Source: an uncultured Lachnospiraceae bacterium
Lineage (GTDB): Bacteria; Bacillota; Clostridia; Lachnospirales; Lachnospiraceae
Length of the DNA: 64,000 nucleotides
NCBI GenBank assembly: GCA_910585605.1
Contig: CAJUFL010000004.1
Span: 62,001-126,000, forward strand
Reading direction: 5' to 3'
A program made the translations under genes and the position numbers. Of the stretch, positions 51,702-61,003 are shown in pieces (position 1 is the first letter of the stretch; every line of letters begins with the position of its first letter). The notes beneath the pieces are model-generated. The model was not told the origin of the DNA, did not search any database, and was given only the letters and a program-made list of their open reading frames with translations.

Positions 51702-52688
51702 ATGAGTATAAGAATCGGAATCTTGGGATATGGCAATCTTGGAAGAGGTGTGGAGTGTGCGGTTAAGCAGAATCCGGATATGGAACTGGCAGCAGTATTT
51801 ACGAGAAGAGACCCGTCTGATGTTTCTATTTTGACGAAAGAGGCGGCAGTATGCAACGTAGCTGATGTGGAAGAATGGAAAGACAAAATTGATGTTATGA
51901 TTCTCTGTGGAGGAAGTGCAACGGATTTACCGGAACAGACACCGGAGTATGTGAAGTTTTTTAATGTGGTGGACAGCTTTGATACCCATGCAAAGATTCC
52001 GGAGCATTTTGAAAATGTGGACAAGGCAGCAAAGCAGAGCGGCAGAATCGGTATTATTTCGGTAGGCTGGGATCCGGGAATGTTTTCGTTAAACAGAATG
52101 TATGCTAATGCGATTCTTCCCGAGGGAAAAGATTATACTTTTTGGGGTAAGGGTGTCAGTCAGGGTCATTCCGATGCCATTCGCCGGATTGCAGGAGTTA
52201 AAAATGCAAAGCAGTATACGATTCCTGTAGAGGATGCTCTGGCATCCGTACGTGCAGGTGAGAACCCGGAGCTTACAACAAGGCAGAAGCATACCAGAGA
52301 ATGTTTTGTTGTACTGGAAGAAGGTGCGGATGCGGCAAAGGTGGAGAAAGAGATTAAAACTATGCCAAATTATTTTGCAGATTATGATACCACAGTTCAT
52401 TTTATCAGTGAAGAAGAAATTATGGCAAACCACAGTGGAATTCCCCATGGCGGTTTTGTGATCCGCTCCGGAAAAACAGGCTGGGAGCAGGAGAATAACC
52501 ATGTGATAGAATACAGCTTAAAGCTGGATTCCAATCCGGAGTTTACAGCCAGTGTCATAGCAGCATATGCAAGGGCTGCGTATCGATTGTCCAAAGAAGG
52601 ACAGTCCGGCTGCAAAACAGTATTTGACATTGCACCTGCATATTTAAGCGCAAAAAGCCCGGAGGAGCTTCGGGCAGCATTATTATAA
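51702..52688 (+). CDS. ddh: meso-Diaminopimelate D-dehydrogenase
   Basis: NADPH-dependent enzyme making meso-diaminopimelate directly from tetrahydrodipicolinate, feeding peptidoglycan and lysine. The ATG at 51702, behind AAGGAG, is right; a longer frame adds 41 unlikely residues. 328 residues. N-terminal Rossmann motif IGILGYGNLGRGVE, FTRRDP for NADPH, then WDPGMFSLNRMYA, GKGVSQGHSDAIRRI and MANHSGIPHGGFV, typical of Ddh. Single-gene unit ending at a bidirectional terminator. Confidence 0.96.
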   Translation: MSIRIGILGYGNLGRGVECAVKQNPDMELAAVFTRRDPSDVSILTKEAAVCNVADVEEWKDKIDVMILCGGSATDLPEQTPEYVKFFNVVDSFDTHAKIPEHFENVDKAAKQSGRIGIISVGWDPGMFSLNRMYANAILPEGKDYTFWGKGVSQGHSDAIRRIAGVKNAKQYTIPVEDALASVRAGENPELTTRQKHTRECFVVLEEGADAAKVEKEIKTMPNYFADYDTTVHFISEEEIMANHSGIPHGGFVIRSGKTGWEQENNHVIEYSLKLDSNPEFTASVIAAYARAAYRLSKEGQSGCKTVFDIAPAYLSAKSPEELRAALL

Positions 52689-52800
52689 TGCTGTCAGGAT
52701 TAAGATGCTTAAGGAGCGTGTAATCATAAAGAGACAGGCAGCTATAATATGTATGCTGATGTCAGCAGATAGAAAATCAGTACAAATGTGACGGATGAAT

Positions 52801-52841
52801 AAAAGACTGTTATATGACAAAAGTCATATAACAGTCTTTTT
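52801..52841. terminator. Bidirectional terminator between ddh and mscL
   Basis: AAAAGACTGTTATATGAC pairs perfectly with GTCATATAACAGTCTTTTT. It serves two convergent genes. Confidence 0.9.
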
Positions 52842-52846
52842 GAAAA

Positions 52847-53245
52847 TTATTCCTGTGGCAGTTCCGTAGTACAATGTGCACATTTGACAGCATCAATGGG
52901 AATTTCACTTTTACAGAATGGGCATATTTTAGTGGTTGGAGCTGTATTTTCCTTTTTCTTTCCCAAATTTGCAGCAGTGTTAATGGCTTTCATCAGACAG
53001 AACAAAATGAATGCCATGATAATAAAATTGACAACGGAGGAAATAAAGGAAGAAGCGAAACCGGCAATGTCTGCCCAGGTGTAATGGGCACCACCGGTAA
53101 CGGTCTTTAAAATAGGATTGATAAAATTGTCTGTCAAAGAGGTTACAATTCCGGAGAAAGCACCTCCGATAATAACACCAACAGCCATGTCCATAACATT
53201 TCCGCGTAATGCAAAAGACTTAAATTCTTCTAAAAATTTTTTCAT
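52847..53245 (-). CDS. mscL: Large-conductance mechanosensitive channel with C-terminal zinc ribbon
   Basis: Releases solutes on hypo-osmotic shock. The ATG at 53245 with GGGGGAGGAG upstream gives 132 residues. It has the MscL start MKKFLEEFKSFALRGNVMDMAVGVIIGGAFSGIV and two membrane helices (about 15-42 and 68-90). The cytoplasmic end, where MscL normally has a charged helical bundle, instead carries CPFC...CAHC (Cys108, 111, 122, 125), a zinc ribbon. That tail could sense redox or metals or simply tie subunits. The start region overlaps the end of the fragment upstream. Confidence 0.93.
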   Translation of the reverse strand: MKKFLEEFKSFALRGNVMDMAVGVIIGGAFSGIVTSLTDNFINPILKTVTGGAHYTWADIAGFASSFISSVVNFIIMAFILFCLMKAINTAANLGKKKENTAPTTKICPFCKSEIPIDAVKCAHCTTELPQE

Positions 53246-53531
53246 AAGTATTGTCTCCTCCCCCATATTCCTTTAAATATCGTGTTGCCTGTTCTAAAGA
53301 TATACCAAGCTTATCCTGTAAACTTTGTAAAATTGATTCGTTATCCATTCCATATTCCCTGTTCAAATTAATAAGCATTTTCGCTTCACCTTGATATATT
53401 CCTTGATTTATCCCCTGTTCTATTCCCTTCTCCAACCCCTCCCGGTATCTCTCACGCTCTATCTCCATCATCGTCATATATTCCGCCCTCCAATCCTCTT
53501 TCCCTTTTACGTTATCCACTTCCTCCTGCAT
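53220..53531 (-). pseudogene. C-terminal remnant of an Rpn/PD-(D/E)XK transposase-like nuclease
   Basis: 103 residues with WRAEYMTMMEIERERYREGLEKGIEQGINQGIYQG followed by a short helical tail. This is the characteristic C-terminal end of recombination-promoting nuclease (Rpn) family proteins. The N-terminal catalytic PD-(D/E)XK part is missing and upstream sequence is non-coding, so it looks like a truncated copy. It overlaps the first codons of mscL by 26 bases. It could still be translated from the ATG at 53531, but no strong ribosome site is seen. Confidence 0.65.
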
Positions 53532-53670
53532 TTCTTTTGCGATTCCCCCTATCGCAAGCTCTCCATTTTTGTTGTTTTATTCATGTTTCTATTCCTTGTT
53601 ATACTAATCTGTTAGTGGATGTGCAACTGTATTCTTTTGTTTGTGTAAATAGTATGTGGCTATCTCAACG

Positions 53671-53814
53671 CAGTATAGGTAACCACCAGTCTCTTTGCTG
53701 GGGACACTTTCGTTTCATTGTGTCTCGTAATGGTACATAACGCTGCAAAAAACGCAGCTTAAGTACCAACGGACACAAATACCCCGGCAAAGAGACTGGT
53801 GGTTACCCATACTG
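53671..53814. repeat. Long imperfect palindrome of about 144 bases
   Basis: CAGTATAGGTAACCACCAGT at 53671-53690 and the following CTCTTTGCTGGGG are matched in reverse complement by 53782-53814. Inner stems GTGTC/GGACAC, GGTAC/GTACC and GCTGC/GCAGC continue to a six-A loop, so the whole element folds on itself. It lies in the 53532-54284 gene-free region. Confidence 0.85.
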
Positions 53815-53959
53815 CTGTTTACTGGCAGCAATAAATATGTTAATCACTCAGAGGCTTTATGTTATTAAAGTTAAAAATCCAAAGCAAACTATTACAGATA
53901 AAAACGAAAAAGGGTTACTGTTATAGATAATTACAAAACTTATATGTTCTTTGGCTTCG

Positions 53960-54036
53960 GTCATCCTGCTATCTAAATTTACGCCTTTGTACTTTGCGAA
54001 GCAAATACAATAAGTAAATTCAGATAGCAGGATGAC
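53960..54036. repeat. Second palindrome in the same gene-free region
   Basis: GTCATCCTGCTATCTAAATT at 53960-53979 pairs with its near-exact complement at 54014-54036, continued by TTTGTA/TACAA and TTTGC/GCAAA around GAA. The arm ends GTCA...TGAC as in the palindrome at 14632-14696. The remaining sequence of 53532-54284 holds no credible gene. Confidence 0.8.
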
Positions 54037-54173
54037 GTTAATATACACTGGATAACATCAGTAATCTGTAATCTCACATTGGTATACCAATATGCTAGCA
54101 CAGGAGAAACAGGCTGTCCAAAACTTTATAGTTGTCAGATTCAGTCTAAAATGAAACACAGAATTGCATAAGA

Positions 54174-54209
54174 AAACCGCCAGACCAATATCATACTGGC
54201 TGGCGGTAA
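54174..54209 (-). terminator. Terminator of the DUF6273 gene
   Basis: On the minus strand ACCGCCAG...CTGGCGGT is followed by TTTTCTT. It lies 75 bases after the stop codon. Confidence 0.85.
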
Positions 54210-54284
54210 CTATTAATCCAACGATATCTGAATTATATTATTTCATACTTACACATTCCTTGAAACTGTAAACAGGCAATCCTG

Positions 54285-55904
54285 CTATTTCTTCACCTTA
54301 CACTTCTTAACTGCACTCCACTTGCCATATACCTTCTTGGAGCCATTCAGCTTATATGCCCTTACTTTTACATAGTAGGTTTTCCCCTTTTTTAGTTTCT
54401 TGATGGTATATTTATTTTTCCTTGTAATAATCTTTTTTGACCTGGAAAAACGCTTATTTGTGCTGTATCTAATCTGATAACCCTTCGCTTTCTTCACCTT
54501 TTTAAAGGATACTTTAAGTTTACCAGAACCTGCTTTTTTTAGTTTAACTTTTTTTACCCTAGCAGGTGCTGTAACACGCTGGCTTTCGGTATTATTGGGT
54601 ATCTGTGTAGCCGTAGATGCCTCCGTCGTTGTGGACTGTCCGAATGCATCTGTCGGCACTTTCTCTGTAGTCGTTGCCGCCTCTGTAGTCGTTGCATCTG
54701 ATGGGGGAGCTTCCTCATACATCGTTCCCCCACTCCCCACATTCCCTGCATAGAAATACAGGGAAGAAGAAAGATTTAAATGCAAAGCCGGACGGACGGC
54801 AATATCGTTGTTGTTGACAGAATAACCATTACCAATCAAGAAACCATCGCTATACACATCCGCTGTCTCGTCCGTATTATACCCAGGCGAACGAAGCCAC
54901 CACCAGGCATTTCCTGCGTACGCTGTATTAGTATCAGTCCAGCACCCCGCCGCCTTGGCATAGGTGCTTGTCTTTGCCATCCTTGCTTTGTCATAAGTAC
55001 TGTAATCTGTCAAAAAACCATACTCTGTCTTTGTCGCCTCGTCTATGGATAACAGGAATATCTTGTCTATCGTGTCATTACCACCTGTGGTTCCGAATCT
55101 CGGGTTATCAGCATTCACAACCGTGCTGTTTGCAATAGCTGCCTGCTCTGCACTGCTAAAAGCACTATCAAGGAAATTACTGCTGCTATAGTCGCCGCCT
55201 TGCTGATTATCCGATGCCCCATAGCCGTTGAGCCAGCTCCGCATCGTACTATTCTCCCATGTAATGTCTAGCCGAGATTCATTATATTTTCTATCATCCA
55301 ACCCTAAATCTGCAAGCAGGAGGGCATCATTCCCCTCTACCAAAAGCACTCTCCACTTAATTGGCTCATAGCGGAAGTAATGGTAGCTTGTACTGTCTGT
55401 CCACTGGTAATATTTACTATTGTTTATTTTTGAATGGGTTGCATCCCCCTTCTTCATTCTGCGATACTTTACTCCATCGACTGTTGCATCGCTGTTACTG
55501 TCATAACTTGCCCCTGCTATCTGCTGGTAGGCAGATGCTGATACTGTCTCATACCTGGTCTTATAATCAGTATTCATCTTCTGCATGGCAGCAAGCTGCG
55601 TCTCATCCTCCTCCGATACTATCTCTGTCTGGGGGTAGCTTCCAAACCATACGCAGTCCCATATAACATTACCACTCCTACCATCCTTTATTGGGTTCTG
55701 TAAAGTGTGGGGAGCAGTTCCTGTTTCCTCCGCCTTGGTTGCAATGTCTCCATAATCTGTAAACAAAAGCCCTAATGCGAGGCATAATGTTACCATGGCT
55801 GCAATAACTTTTTTTGAACTTGCTCTTAATTTTATTATGGTCTCCCTTCGTTTGTATCTGTATATAAGCTTAATATTTTTTTCTTTAAAAATTTGATGAA
55901 TCAT
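54285..55904 (-). CDS. Secreted DUF6273-type protein with Fn3 domain
   Basis: 539 residues with an internal signal helix (about 32-52) after a basic, unusually long N-terminus, ending near TKAEE. The body (about 75-385) has the DUF6273 pattern: WDCVWFGSYPQTE, YEPIKWRVLLVEGNDALLLAD, STMRSWLNGYG, WWWLRSPGY and VRPALHLNLSS. This fold resembles formylglycine-enzyme-like or lectin-like surface domains. A Thr-rich linker (about 400-445) leads to a Lys-rich Fn3 domain (450-539). Probably extracellular; function unknown. The start codon has only a weak AGGAA site. Confidence 0.85.
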   Translation of the reverse strand: MIHQIFKEKNIKLIYRYKRRETIIKLRASSKKVIAAMVTLCLALGLLFTDYGDIATKAEETGTAPHTLQNPIKDGRSGNVIWDCVWFGSYPQTEIVSEEDETQLAAMQKMNTDYKTRYETVSASAYQQIAGASYDSNSDATVDGVKYRRMKKGDATHSKINNSKYYQWTDSTSYHYFRYEPIKWRVLLVEGNDALLLADLGLDDRKYNESRLDITWENSTMRSWLNGYGASDNQQGGDYSSSNFLDSAFSSAEQAAIANSTVVNADNPRFGTTGGNDTIDKIFLLSIDEATKTEYGFLTDYSTYDKARMAKTSTYAKAAGCWTDTNTAYAGNAWWWLRSPGYNTDETADVYSDGFLIGNGYSVNNNDIAVRPALHLNLSSSLYFYAGNVGSGGTMYEEAPPSDATTTEAATTTEKVPTDAFGQSTTTEASTATQIPNNTESQRVTAPARVKKVKLKKAGSGKLKVSFKKVKKAKGYQIRYSTNKRFSRSKKIITRKNKYTIKKLKKGKTYYVKVRAYKLNGSKKVYGKWSAVKKCKVKK

Positions 55905-56023
55905 TTCCTGTTACCTGACACTTTCCGAATATTGTTTGCCATGGAGATTTATCTGCCCAGTTTCTTATTCTTCATATATTGGTATTTCAATCCATATTAT
56001 CAGAGATTTGTTATTATATAAAT

Positions 56024-56638
56024 TTAATGTATGCTGTTAAATTGAAAGGTATCCTTTAAACCCGCCCAAAGCTGGTCTTTATCGCTCAGATTTAATGAGG
56101 TTCCGTCTTCTAACTGATAGCCGTCGCTGGAAGCCGTTCCCTTATATTCACCTGTGAGCTGCGGCCATTGAATACCGATTTCAGGGTCATTCCATGCAAG
56201 CCCGCCCTCATCACCGGGATGGTAGAAATCTGTACACTTATAACAGAATTCAGCTACATCACTGAGAACAAGAAAACCATGTGCGAATCCTTCTGAAATG
56301 TAAAACTGTTTTTTGTTTTCCTCGGATAATTCCACACCAAACCATTGACCGTAGGTCTTGCTGTCGCTTCTTAAATCAACCGCTACGTCAAAGACAGTTC
56401 CTTTTATTACACGTACCAGCTTACCCTGGGGATATTCCTTTTGAAAATGAAGCCCGCGGAGGACACCCTTGGTAGAGCAGGACTGGTTATCCTGTACAAA
56501 CTGCATTGTAAGACCGGCTTCTTCCATGTCTTTTTGATTATAGGTCTCCATAAAATAGCCTCTGGAATCACCATGTACGGTTGGCTCAATTACGTAAAGT
56601 CCTTCGATTGGACATTTGCTTACTTTAATCTGTCCCAT
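56024..56638 (-). CDS. rfbC: dTDP-4-dehydrorhamnose 3,5-epimerase
   Basis: Third step of dTDP-L-rhamnose synthesis. 204 residues. Contains the RmlC pattern GDSRGYFMETYNQKDMEEAG, GVLRGLHFQ with the catalytic His, FDVAVDLR, FYISEGFAHGFLVLSD with the second His region, and YKCTDFYHPGDEGGLAWNDPEIGI. Last gene of a four-gene rhamnose operon read in the order A, B, D, C. Slightly longer C-terminus than average. Confidence 0.96.
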   Translation of the reverse strand: MGQIKVSKCPIEGLYVIEPTVHGDSRGYFMETYNQKDMEEAGLTMQFVQDNQSCSTKGVLRGLHFQKEYPQGKLVRVIKGTVFDVAVDLRSDSKTYGQWFGVELSEENKKQFYISEGFAHGFLVLSDVAEFCYKCTDFYHPGDEGGLAWNDPEIGIQWPQLTGEYKGTASSDGYQLEDGTSLNLSDKDQLWAGLKDTFQFNSIH

Positions 56639-56667
56639 TTTTTATCTCCTTTTATCTGTATCAATAT

Positions 56668-57609
56668 CTAAAATTCTATCGCCTGTAAATATCTCTTTAA
56701 TGCGTCCTGCCACGTAGGGAGGGGTTCAAAACCATTGGCCGCCAGTTTGCTTTTATCCAGACGGCTGTTAAATGGTCTGGCTGCTTTTGATATGCCGTAT
56801 TCTTCTGTGGTAACGGGGAGCACCTTAACATGCTCCTCTGTATATTCAGTATGTCCCAGTTCTACAGCCTGCTTAAAGATTTCTCTGGTGAAATCATACC
56901 AGCTGATATAGCCGCCCTCATTGGTTGCATGGTAATATCCATACTGCTCTGTCTGAATCATATCTACAAGAAGTCTGGCCAGATCATAGGTATAGGTAGG
57001 AGTTCCAATCTGGTCACTGACAACTTTAATCTCGCTATGATTTTTTCCCAGATTCAGCATAGTTTTAATAAAATTTTTACCGTTTGTCCCAAATACCCAG
57101 GCAATGCGGATAATAAAGAACTTATCCAGATTAGCTGTTACGGTACGTTCTCCTGCAAGCTTAGTGGCTCCATATACATTCAGCGGCTTATAATCCTGAC
57201 AGTCCGGCTCCCATGGCTGGGTTCCCTGTCCATCAAATACATAGTCAGTGGAAAGATACATCATGGGGATATCCAGTTCCTGACATACTTTGGCAATGTT
57301 TTTGGTAGCACCAAAATTAATGCTTCTGACTTTGGGCTGGTTATCTTCATCTTCAGCAGCATCAACAGCTGTCCATGCGGCACAGTGAATGATGGCGTCT
57401 GGCTGTTCAAAGATGATGCGTGCATGTACTGCGTCCCCATCCGTTAAATCAATGGGGATATATGGCATCGTAGTGACAGCAGTACCATCAGCAGCACCGC
57501 TGTAAGTATCGGCGATATCACTGCCAATGCCGTCTATGCCGCGTTTGGCTAATTCGTTCATTACGTCGTGGCCTAATTGACCGGCAACTCCGGTTACTAA
57601 TATTTTCAT
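56668..57609 (-). CDS. rfbD: dTDP-4-dehydrorhamnose reductase
   Basis: Final step of dTDP-L-rhamnose synthesis, using NAD(P)H. 313 residues, extended SDR. N-terminal GVAGQLGHDVMNELAKRG binds the cofactor, the YLSTDYVFDG and PLNVYGATKLAGE segments hold the Ser/Thr and YxxxK catalytic residues, and RIAWVFG follows. It has an insert around residues 33-50 (SDIADTYSGAADGTAV) seen in clostridial relatives. Lies 29 bases before rfbC. Confidence 0.96.
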   Translation of the reverse strand: MKILVTGVAGQLGHDVMNELAKRGIDGIGSDIADTYSGAADGTAVTTMPYIPIDLTDGDAVHARIIFEQPDAIIHCAAWTAVDAAEDEDNQPKVRSINFGATKNIAKVCQELDIPMMYLSTDYVFDGQGTQPWEPDCQDYKPLNVYGATKLAGERTVTANLDKFFIIRIAWVFGTNGKNFIKTMLNLGKNHSEIKVVSDQIGTPTYTYDLARLLVDMIQTEQYGYYHATNEGGYISWYDFTREIFKQAVELGHTEYTEEHVKVLPVTTEEYGISKAARPFNSRLDKSKLAANGFEPLPTWQDALKRYLQAIEF

Positions 57610-57673
57610 AAATTATCTCCGTTTCTTTCTTTATAACCAATTTTGCATAGTAAACTATGTTTATTGTGGGAAA

Positions 57674-58693
57674 TCAGCGGTTTCCGTACATTTCTTCATA
57701 ATAATTCTGATATTCGCCGGAAATGATAGTTTCCCACCATTCCTTGTTATCCAGATACCACTGGATTGTTTTTTTGATTCCGTCTGCAAATTTGGTTTCC
57801 GGCAGCCAGCCAAGTTCGCTGTGGATTTTTGTAGGATCGATAGCATAGCGCATATCATGACCTTTGCGGTCTGCAACATAAGTAATGAGGCTTTCCGGTT
57901 TCCCCAGTTCTTTACAGATAATCTTAACGATATCAATATTGGTCATTTCATTGTGTCCACCAATATTATAGACTTCACCGACCCGTCCTTTGTGAATGAT
58001 CAAATCAATTGCCTTACAGTGGTCTTCAACATAGAGCCAGTCACGTACATTTTCCCCTTTGCCATAAACTGGAAGTGGTTTGTCATTCAGGGCGTTTGCA
58101 ATCATAAGAGGAATCAGTTTTTCCGGGAAATGATACGGTCCATAATTGTTAGAACACCGGCTGATCGTGACAGGAAGCCCGTAGGTCCTGTAGTATGCCA
58201 GTACCAGCAAATCTGCGGCAGCTTTGGAAGAACTGTATGGGCTGCTGGTGTGGATTGGTGTTTCTTCTGTAAAAAACAGATCAGGTCTGTCTAACGGAAG
58301 ATCACCGTAAACTTCATCGGTAGACACTTGATGGTAGCGGGTAATGCCATATTTACGGCAGGCATCCATCAATACGGCGGTGCCTTTGATATTGGTGTCT
58401 AAGAATACCTCAGGATCTTCAATGGAGCGGTCAACATGACTTTCCGCAGCAAAGTTTACAATGATATCGGGATGTTCTTCCTCAAATAATTTGTAAACAG
58501 CTTCCCTGTCCGTAATGCTTTCTTTTACAAAACGAAAATTAGGATTGTCCATAACAGGTGCAAGGGTAGATAAATTTCCTGCATAGGTCAGACAGTCCAG
58601 ACAAATAATTCGATAATCAGGGTATTTGTCCAACATGTGAAAAATGAAATTGCTTCCAATAAATCCGGCTCCTCCGGTTACGATAATAGTCAT
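57674..58693 (-). CDS. rfbB: dTDP-glucose 4,6-dehydratase
   Basis: Second step of dTDP-L-rhamnose synthesis. 339 residues, extended SDR with GGAGFIGSNFIFHML nucleotide loop, NFAAESHVDRSIEDP, YHQVSTDEVYGDLPLD carrying the Asp-Glu catalytic pair, and YSSSKAAADLLV with the YxxxK motif. Lies between rfbA and rfbD with short gaps, in the same direction. Confidence 0.97.
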   Translation of the reverse strand: MTIIVTGGAGFIGSNFIFHMLDKYPDYRIICLDCLTYAGNLSTLAPVMDNPNFRFVKESITDREAVYKLFEEEHPDIIVNFAAESHVDRSIEDPEVFLDTNIKGTAVLMDACRKYGITRYHQVSTDEVYGDLPLDRPDLFFTEETPIHTSSPYSSSKAAADLLVLAYYRTYGLPVTISRCSNNYGPYHFPEKLIPLMIANALNDKPLPVYGKGENVRDWLYVEDHCKAIDLIIHKGRVGEVYNIGGHNEMTNIDIVKIICKELGKPESLITYVADRKGHDMRYAIDPTKIHSELGWLPETKFADGIKKTIQWYLDNKEWWETIISGEYQNYYEEMYGNR

Positions 58694-58718
58694 AATTTTT
58701 CTCCTTTTATTTTATAAT

Positions 58719-59615
58719 TTAATGCAGCACATCCAGATATTTGCCGTCTAAGACATCTTTTAGATACTGTCCATATTGGTTTTTCTTTAAGAGTTCATAT
58801 ACTTTTAATACATCTTCTTTGGAAATCCAGTTATTTAAGTATGCGATTTCTTCCAGACAGGCTATTTTACGGTGCTGATGATCTTCCATTGTTTTGACAA
58901 AGTTGGTGGCTTCCACAAGACTTTCATGGGTCCCTGTATCCAGCCAGGTAAATCCCTGCCCCAGTAACTCTACATTGAGATTTCCTTTTTCCAGATAAAT
59001 TCGGTTTAAATCGGTAATCTCCAGCTCACCGCGGTTGCTGGGCTTTAAACTCTTGGCATATTCCACAACCTTATTGTCATAGAAATAAAGACCGGTTACA
59101 CAGTAGTTGCTTTTTGGTTTGGCAGGTTTTTCTTCAATGGAGATTGCTTTGCCTTCAGAGTTGAATTCCACAATACCGAAACGTTCCGGATCATCAACAT
59201 AGTAGCCGAAAACAGTTGCCCCCTGACCGTTTTCAGCGTTTTCTACAGCGGCTTTTAAACGTTTTTTCAATCCGTGCCCGGCAAATATATTATCTCCTAA
59301 AACCATGGCCGCCGTATCGGTTCCGACAAATTCTTCTCCAATAATAAATGCCTGTGCCAGTCCGTCCGGACTTGGCTGTACAGCGTAAGTGAGGGATACG
59401 CCAAACTGATGCCCATCACCTAGAAGCTCCTGAAACCGTGGAGTATCCTGAGGCGTTGAAATAATAAGAATCTCCCGGATTCCGGCATTCATCAGAACGG
59501 ACATTGGATAGTAGATCATCGGTTTGTCATAAATTGGAAGTAGTTGCTTCGAAGTTACCATGGTAAGTGGATAAAGGCGTGTGCCTGAGCCACCAGCTAA
59601 AATAATTCCTTTCAT
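58719..59615 (-). CDS. rfbA: Glucose-1-phosphate thymidylyltransferase
   Basis: First step of dTDP-L-rhamnose synthesis: dTTP plus glucose-1-phosphate to dTDP-glucose. The ATG at 59615 with AAGGAGG upstream is preferred to one 30 bases earlier. 298 residues with the nucleotidyltransferase motif LAGGSGTRLYPLT, SKQLLPIYDKPMIYYP, GDNIFAGHG, and TWLDTGTHESL. Heads the operon; promoter not clearly seen in the AT-rich sequence upstream. Rhamnose would feed wall polysaccharide. Confidence 0.97.
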   Translation of the reverse strand: MKGIILAGGSGTRLYPLTMVTSKQLLPIYDKPMIYYPMSVLMNAGIREILIISTPQDTPRFQELLGDGHQFGVSLTYAVQPSPDGLAQAFIIGEEFVGTDTAAMVLGDNIFAGHGLKKRLKAAVENAENGQGATVFGYYVDDPERFGIVEFNSEGKAISIEEKPAKPKSNYCVTGLYFYDNKVVEYAKSLKPSNRGELEITDLNRIYLEKGNLNVELLGQGFTWLDTGTHESLVEATNFVKTMEDHQHRKIACLEEIAYLNNWISKEDVLKVYELLKKNQYGQYLKDVLDGKYLDVLH

Positions 59616-60068
59616 TAATATAATGCCTCCTTTTTTGTTTTGCACTCATGATTTTATAATTTTTTAGTTAGTATGTTCATTTTTTATGTTGTTATATTAT
59701 GAATAAAATATGTACTTTCATTTCTGTGGGGTTTTTAATCTGGTAAAAATTTCATTATCATACATATTATAAAAGATGACGCTACGTCACCTTCAAGAGT
59801 TTTTTTAGTAATTTTATCTATAATATTAGAATTTTAAAATAAAAAATATAATCAAAAGATTTGTGTTTAAATGAAAAGTTTGTTAAAATGTCGAATTCTG
59901 ATATAACGATGAAAAATCAATTGTTTGCAAGGGTGAATTTTCTGAATGCCAATCATGAGTAACACTCATGATATGATGTATAAAAACACATTCGTCTGTA
60001 AGTGCAAATGTGTATGCTATATTCAAGGTGTAAATCATATAAAATAGTAAATGTTAGCTGGTGTGGAA
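59616..60068. other. AT-rich gene-free stretch upstream of rfbA
   Basis: No convincing gene. It must contain the rfbA promoter on the minus strand. A small TGACG-CTA-CGTCA hairpin lies at 59777-59789, followed by a T run near 59799. GC content is visibly lower than in the flanking operons. Confidence 0.5.
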
Positions 60069-60230
60069 ATGGGAAAAAGCTGGAAAGAGTATTGGAATAA
60101 TTTGTTAGAAAAAAATAAATTAGTAACTGCTGTTAATCAAATGAATATTATAGATGCAAGTAATAAAACGGAAAAAATTTGTAGAAATATATATGGTAAT
60201 TATAATGATTTGTATGAGAATTATAAATAG
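60069..60230 (+). CDS. Possible small AT-rich ORF, unknown
   Basis: 53 codons from ATG 60069: MGKSWKEYWNNLLEKNKLVT... ending NDLYENYK. The composition (Asn, Lys, Tyr-rich) is protein-like, but the ribosome site is weak (GGTGTGG). It could be a real small protein or the residue of a longer gene. It precedes the next unknown gene by about 90 bases in the same direction. Confidence 0.35.
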   Translation: MGKSWKEYWNNLLEKNKLVTAVNQMNIIDASNKTEKICRNIYGNYNDLYENYK

Positions 60231-60321
60231 TTAAAATGATTGAAAAAATTTATTTCTTATATGGGCTCATGTTCACATATGATTATGCGGATGAACACAG
60301 ATGAATTGAGGTGCAGATATT

Positions 60322-60870
60322 ATGGTTGAGGTTAAGCTGAATTGCGACAGTGATTACAAATATTTGGTAGATAGTCAGGAAGAAAGGATAAAGAGCCGTT
60401 ATAAGTTTGTATATGATTTTATGACTGATTATATAAAACAGAGAGAATTAGAGGATAAGATACATATAATACCATCTATATTAGATCATGTAATAGTAGA
60501 TTATTTTGTAGATATTGATCGTCTAAAGCCTTTTCAGGAGATTGAATATGTTAATGAAATAAAAATATATTCCTACTTATCGTATTGGATTTTGCGCCAT
60601 AAACCACTGCAAGTGTATCAAGATATAGAAGATGCAGAGTTAGTATTTGTTAATGAAGATTTAGTGACAGAACTGTTAGGAAGTTTTTTGTTTTCCGAAC
60701 CGGAGAACATTCCTATACTTGATGAAAAGCAGGAAGACGTATATGAATTTCTAAAGACAATGAAATATTACTTTTGTTATCGTAGTTTTACAGCACAGAG
60801 CGTTGAATTATTATTGTTAGCTTTTCAAGCCGGAAGAGGATATCAATACTCTGTGGATTATATGAAATAG
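60322..60870 (+). CDS. Hypothetical protein, AT-rich, unknown function
   Basis: 182 residues with a GAGGTG ribosome site. Acidic, rich in Tyr, Asp and Glu, with alternating helix and strand and no membrane helix or signal. Segments include HIIPSILDHVIVDYFVDIDRL, YSYLSYWILRHKPLQVY and FCYRSFTAQSVELLLLAFQAGRGYQY. I do not recognise the family. A terminator follows directly, so it is a one-gene unit or the end of a two-gene unit. Low GC relative to the rhamnose operon suggests recent acquisition. Confidence 0.65.
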   Translation: MVEVKLNCDSDYKYLVDSQEERIKSRYKFVYDFMTDYIKQRELEDKIHIIPSILDHVIVDYFVDIDRLKPFQEIEYVNEIKIYSYLSYWILRHKPLQVYQDIEDAELVFVNEDLVTELLGSFLFSEPENIPILDEKQEDVYEFLKTMKYYFCYRSFTAQSVELLLLAFQAGRGYQYSVDYMK

Positions 60871-60884
60871 CCAATTATTTAATT

Positions 60885-60932
60885 AACAATAGTTTCTTGA
60901 TGTGTGAATTCAATCAGAAACTATTGTTTTTT
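60885..60932 (+). terminator. Terminator after the hypothetical gene
   Basis: AACAATAGTTTCT pairs with AGAAACTATTGTT, then TTTTTG. Confidence 0.88.
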
Positions 60933-61003
60933 GTTGGTTAGAATTTCTATATGCATTATAATTATAGGCGTATTATTTCCCAAAAGATATAATAAAAAGT
61001 TTA

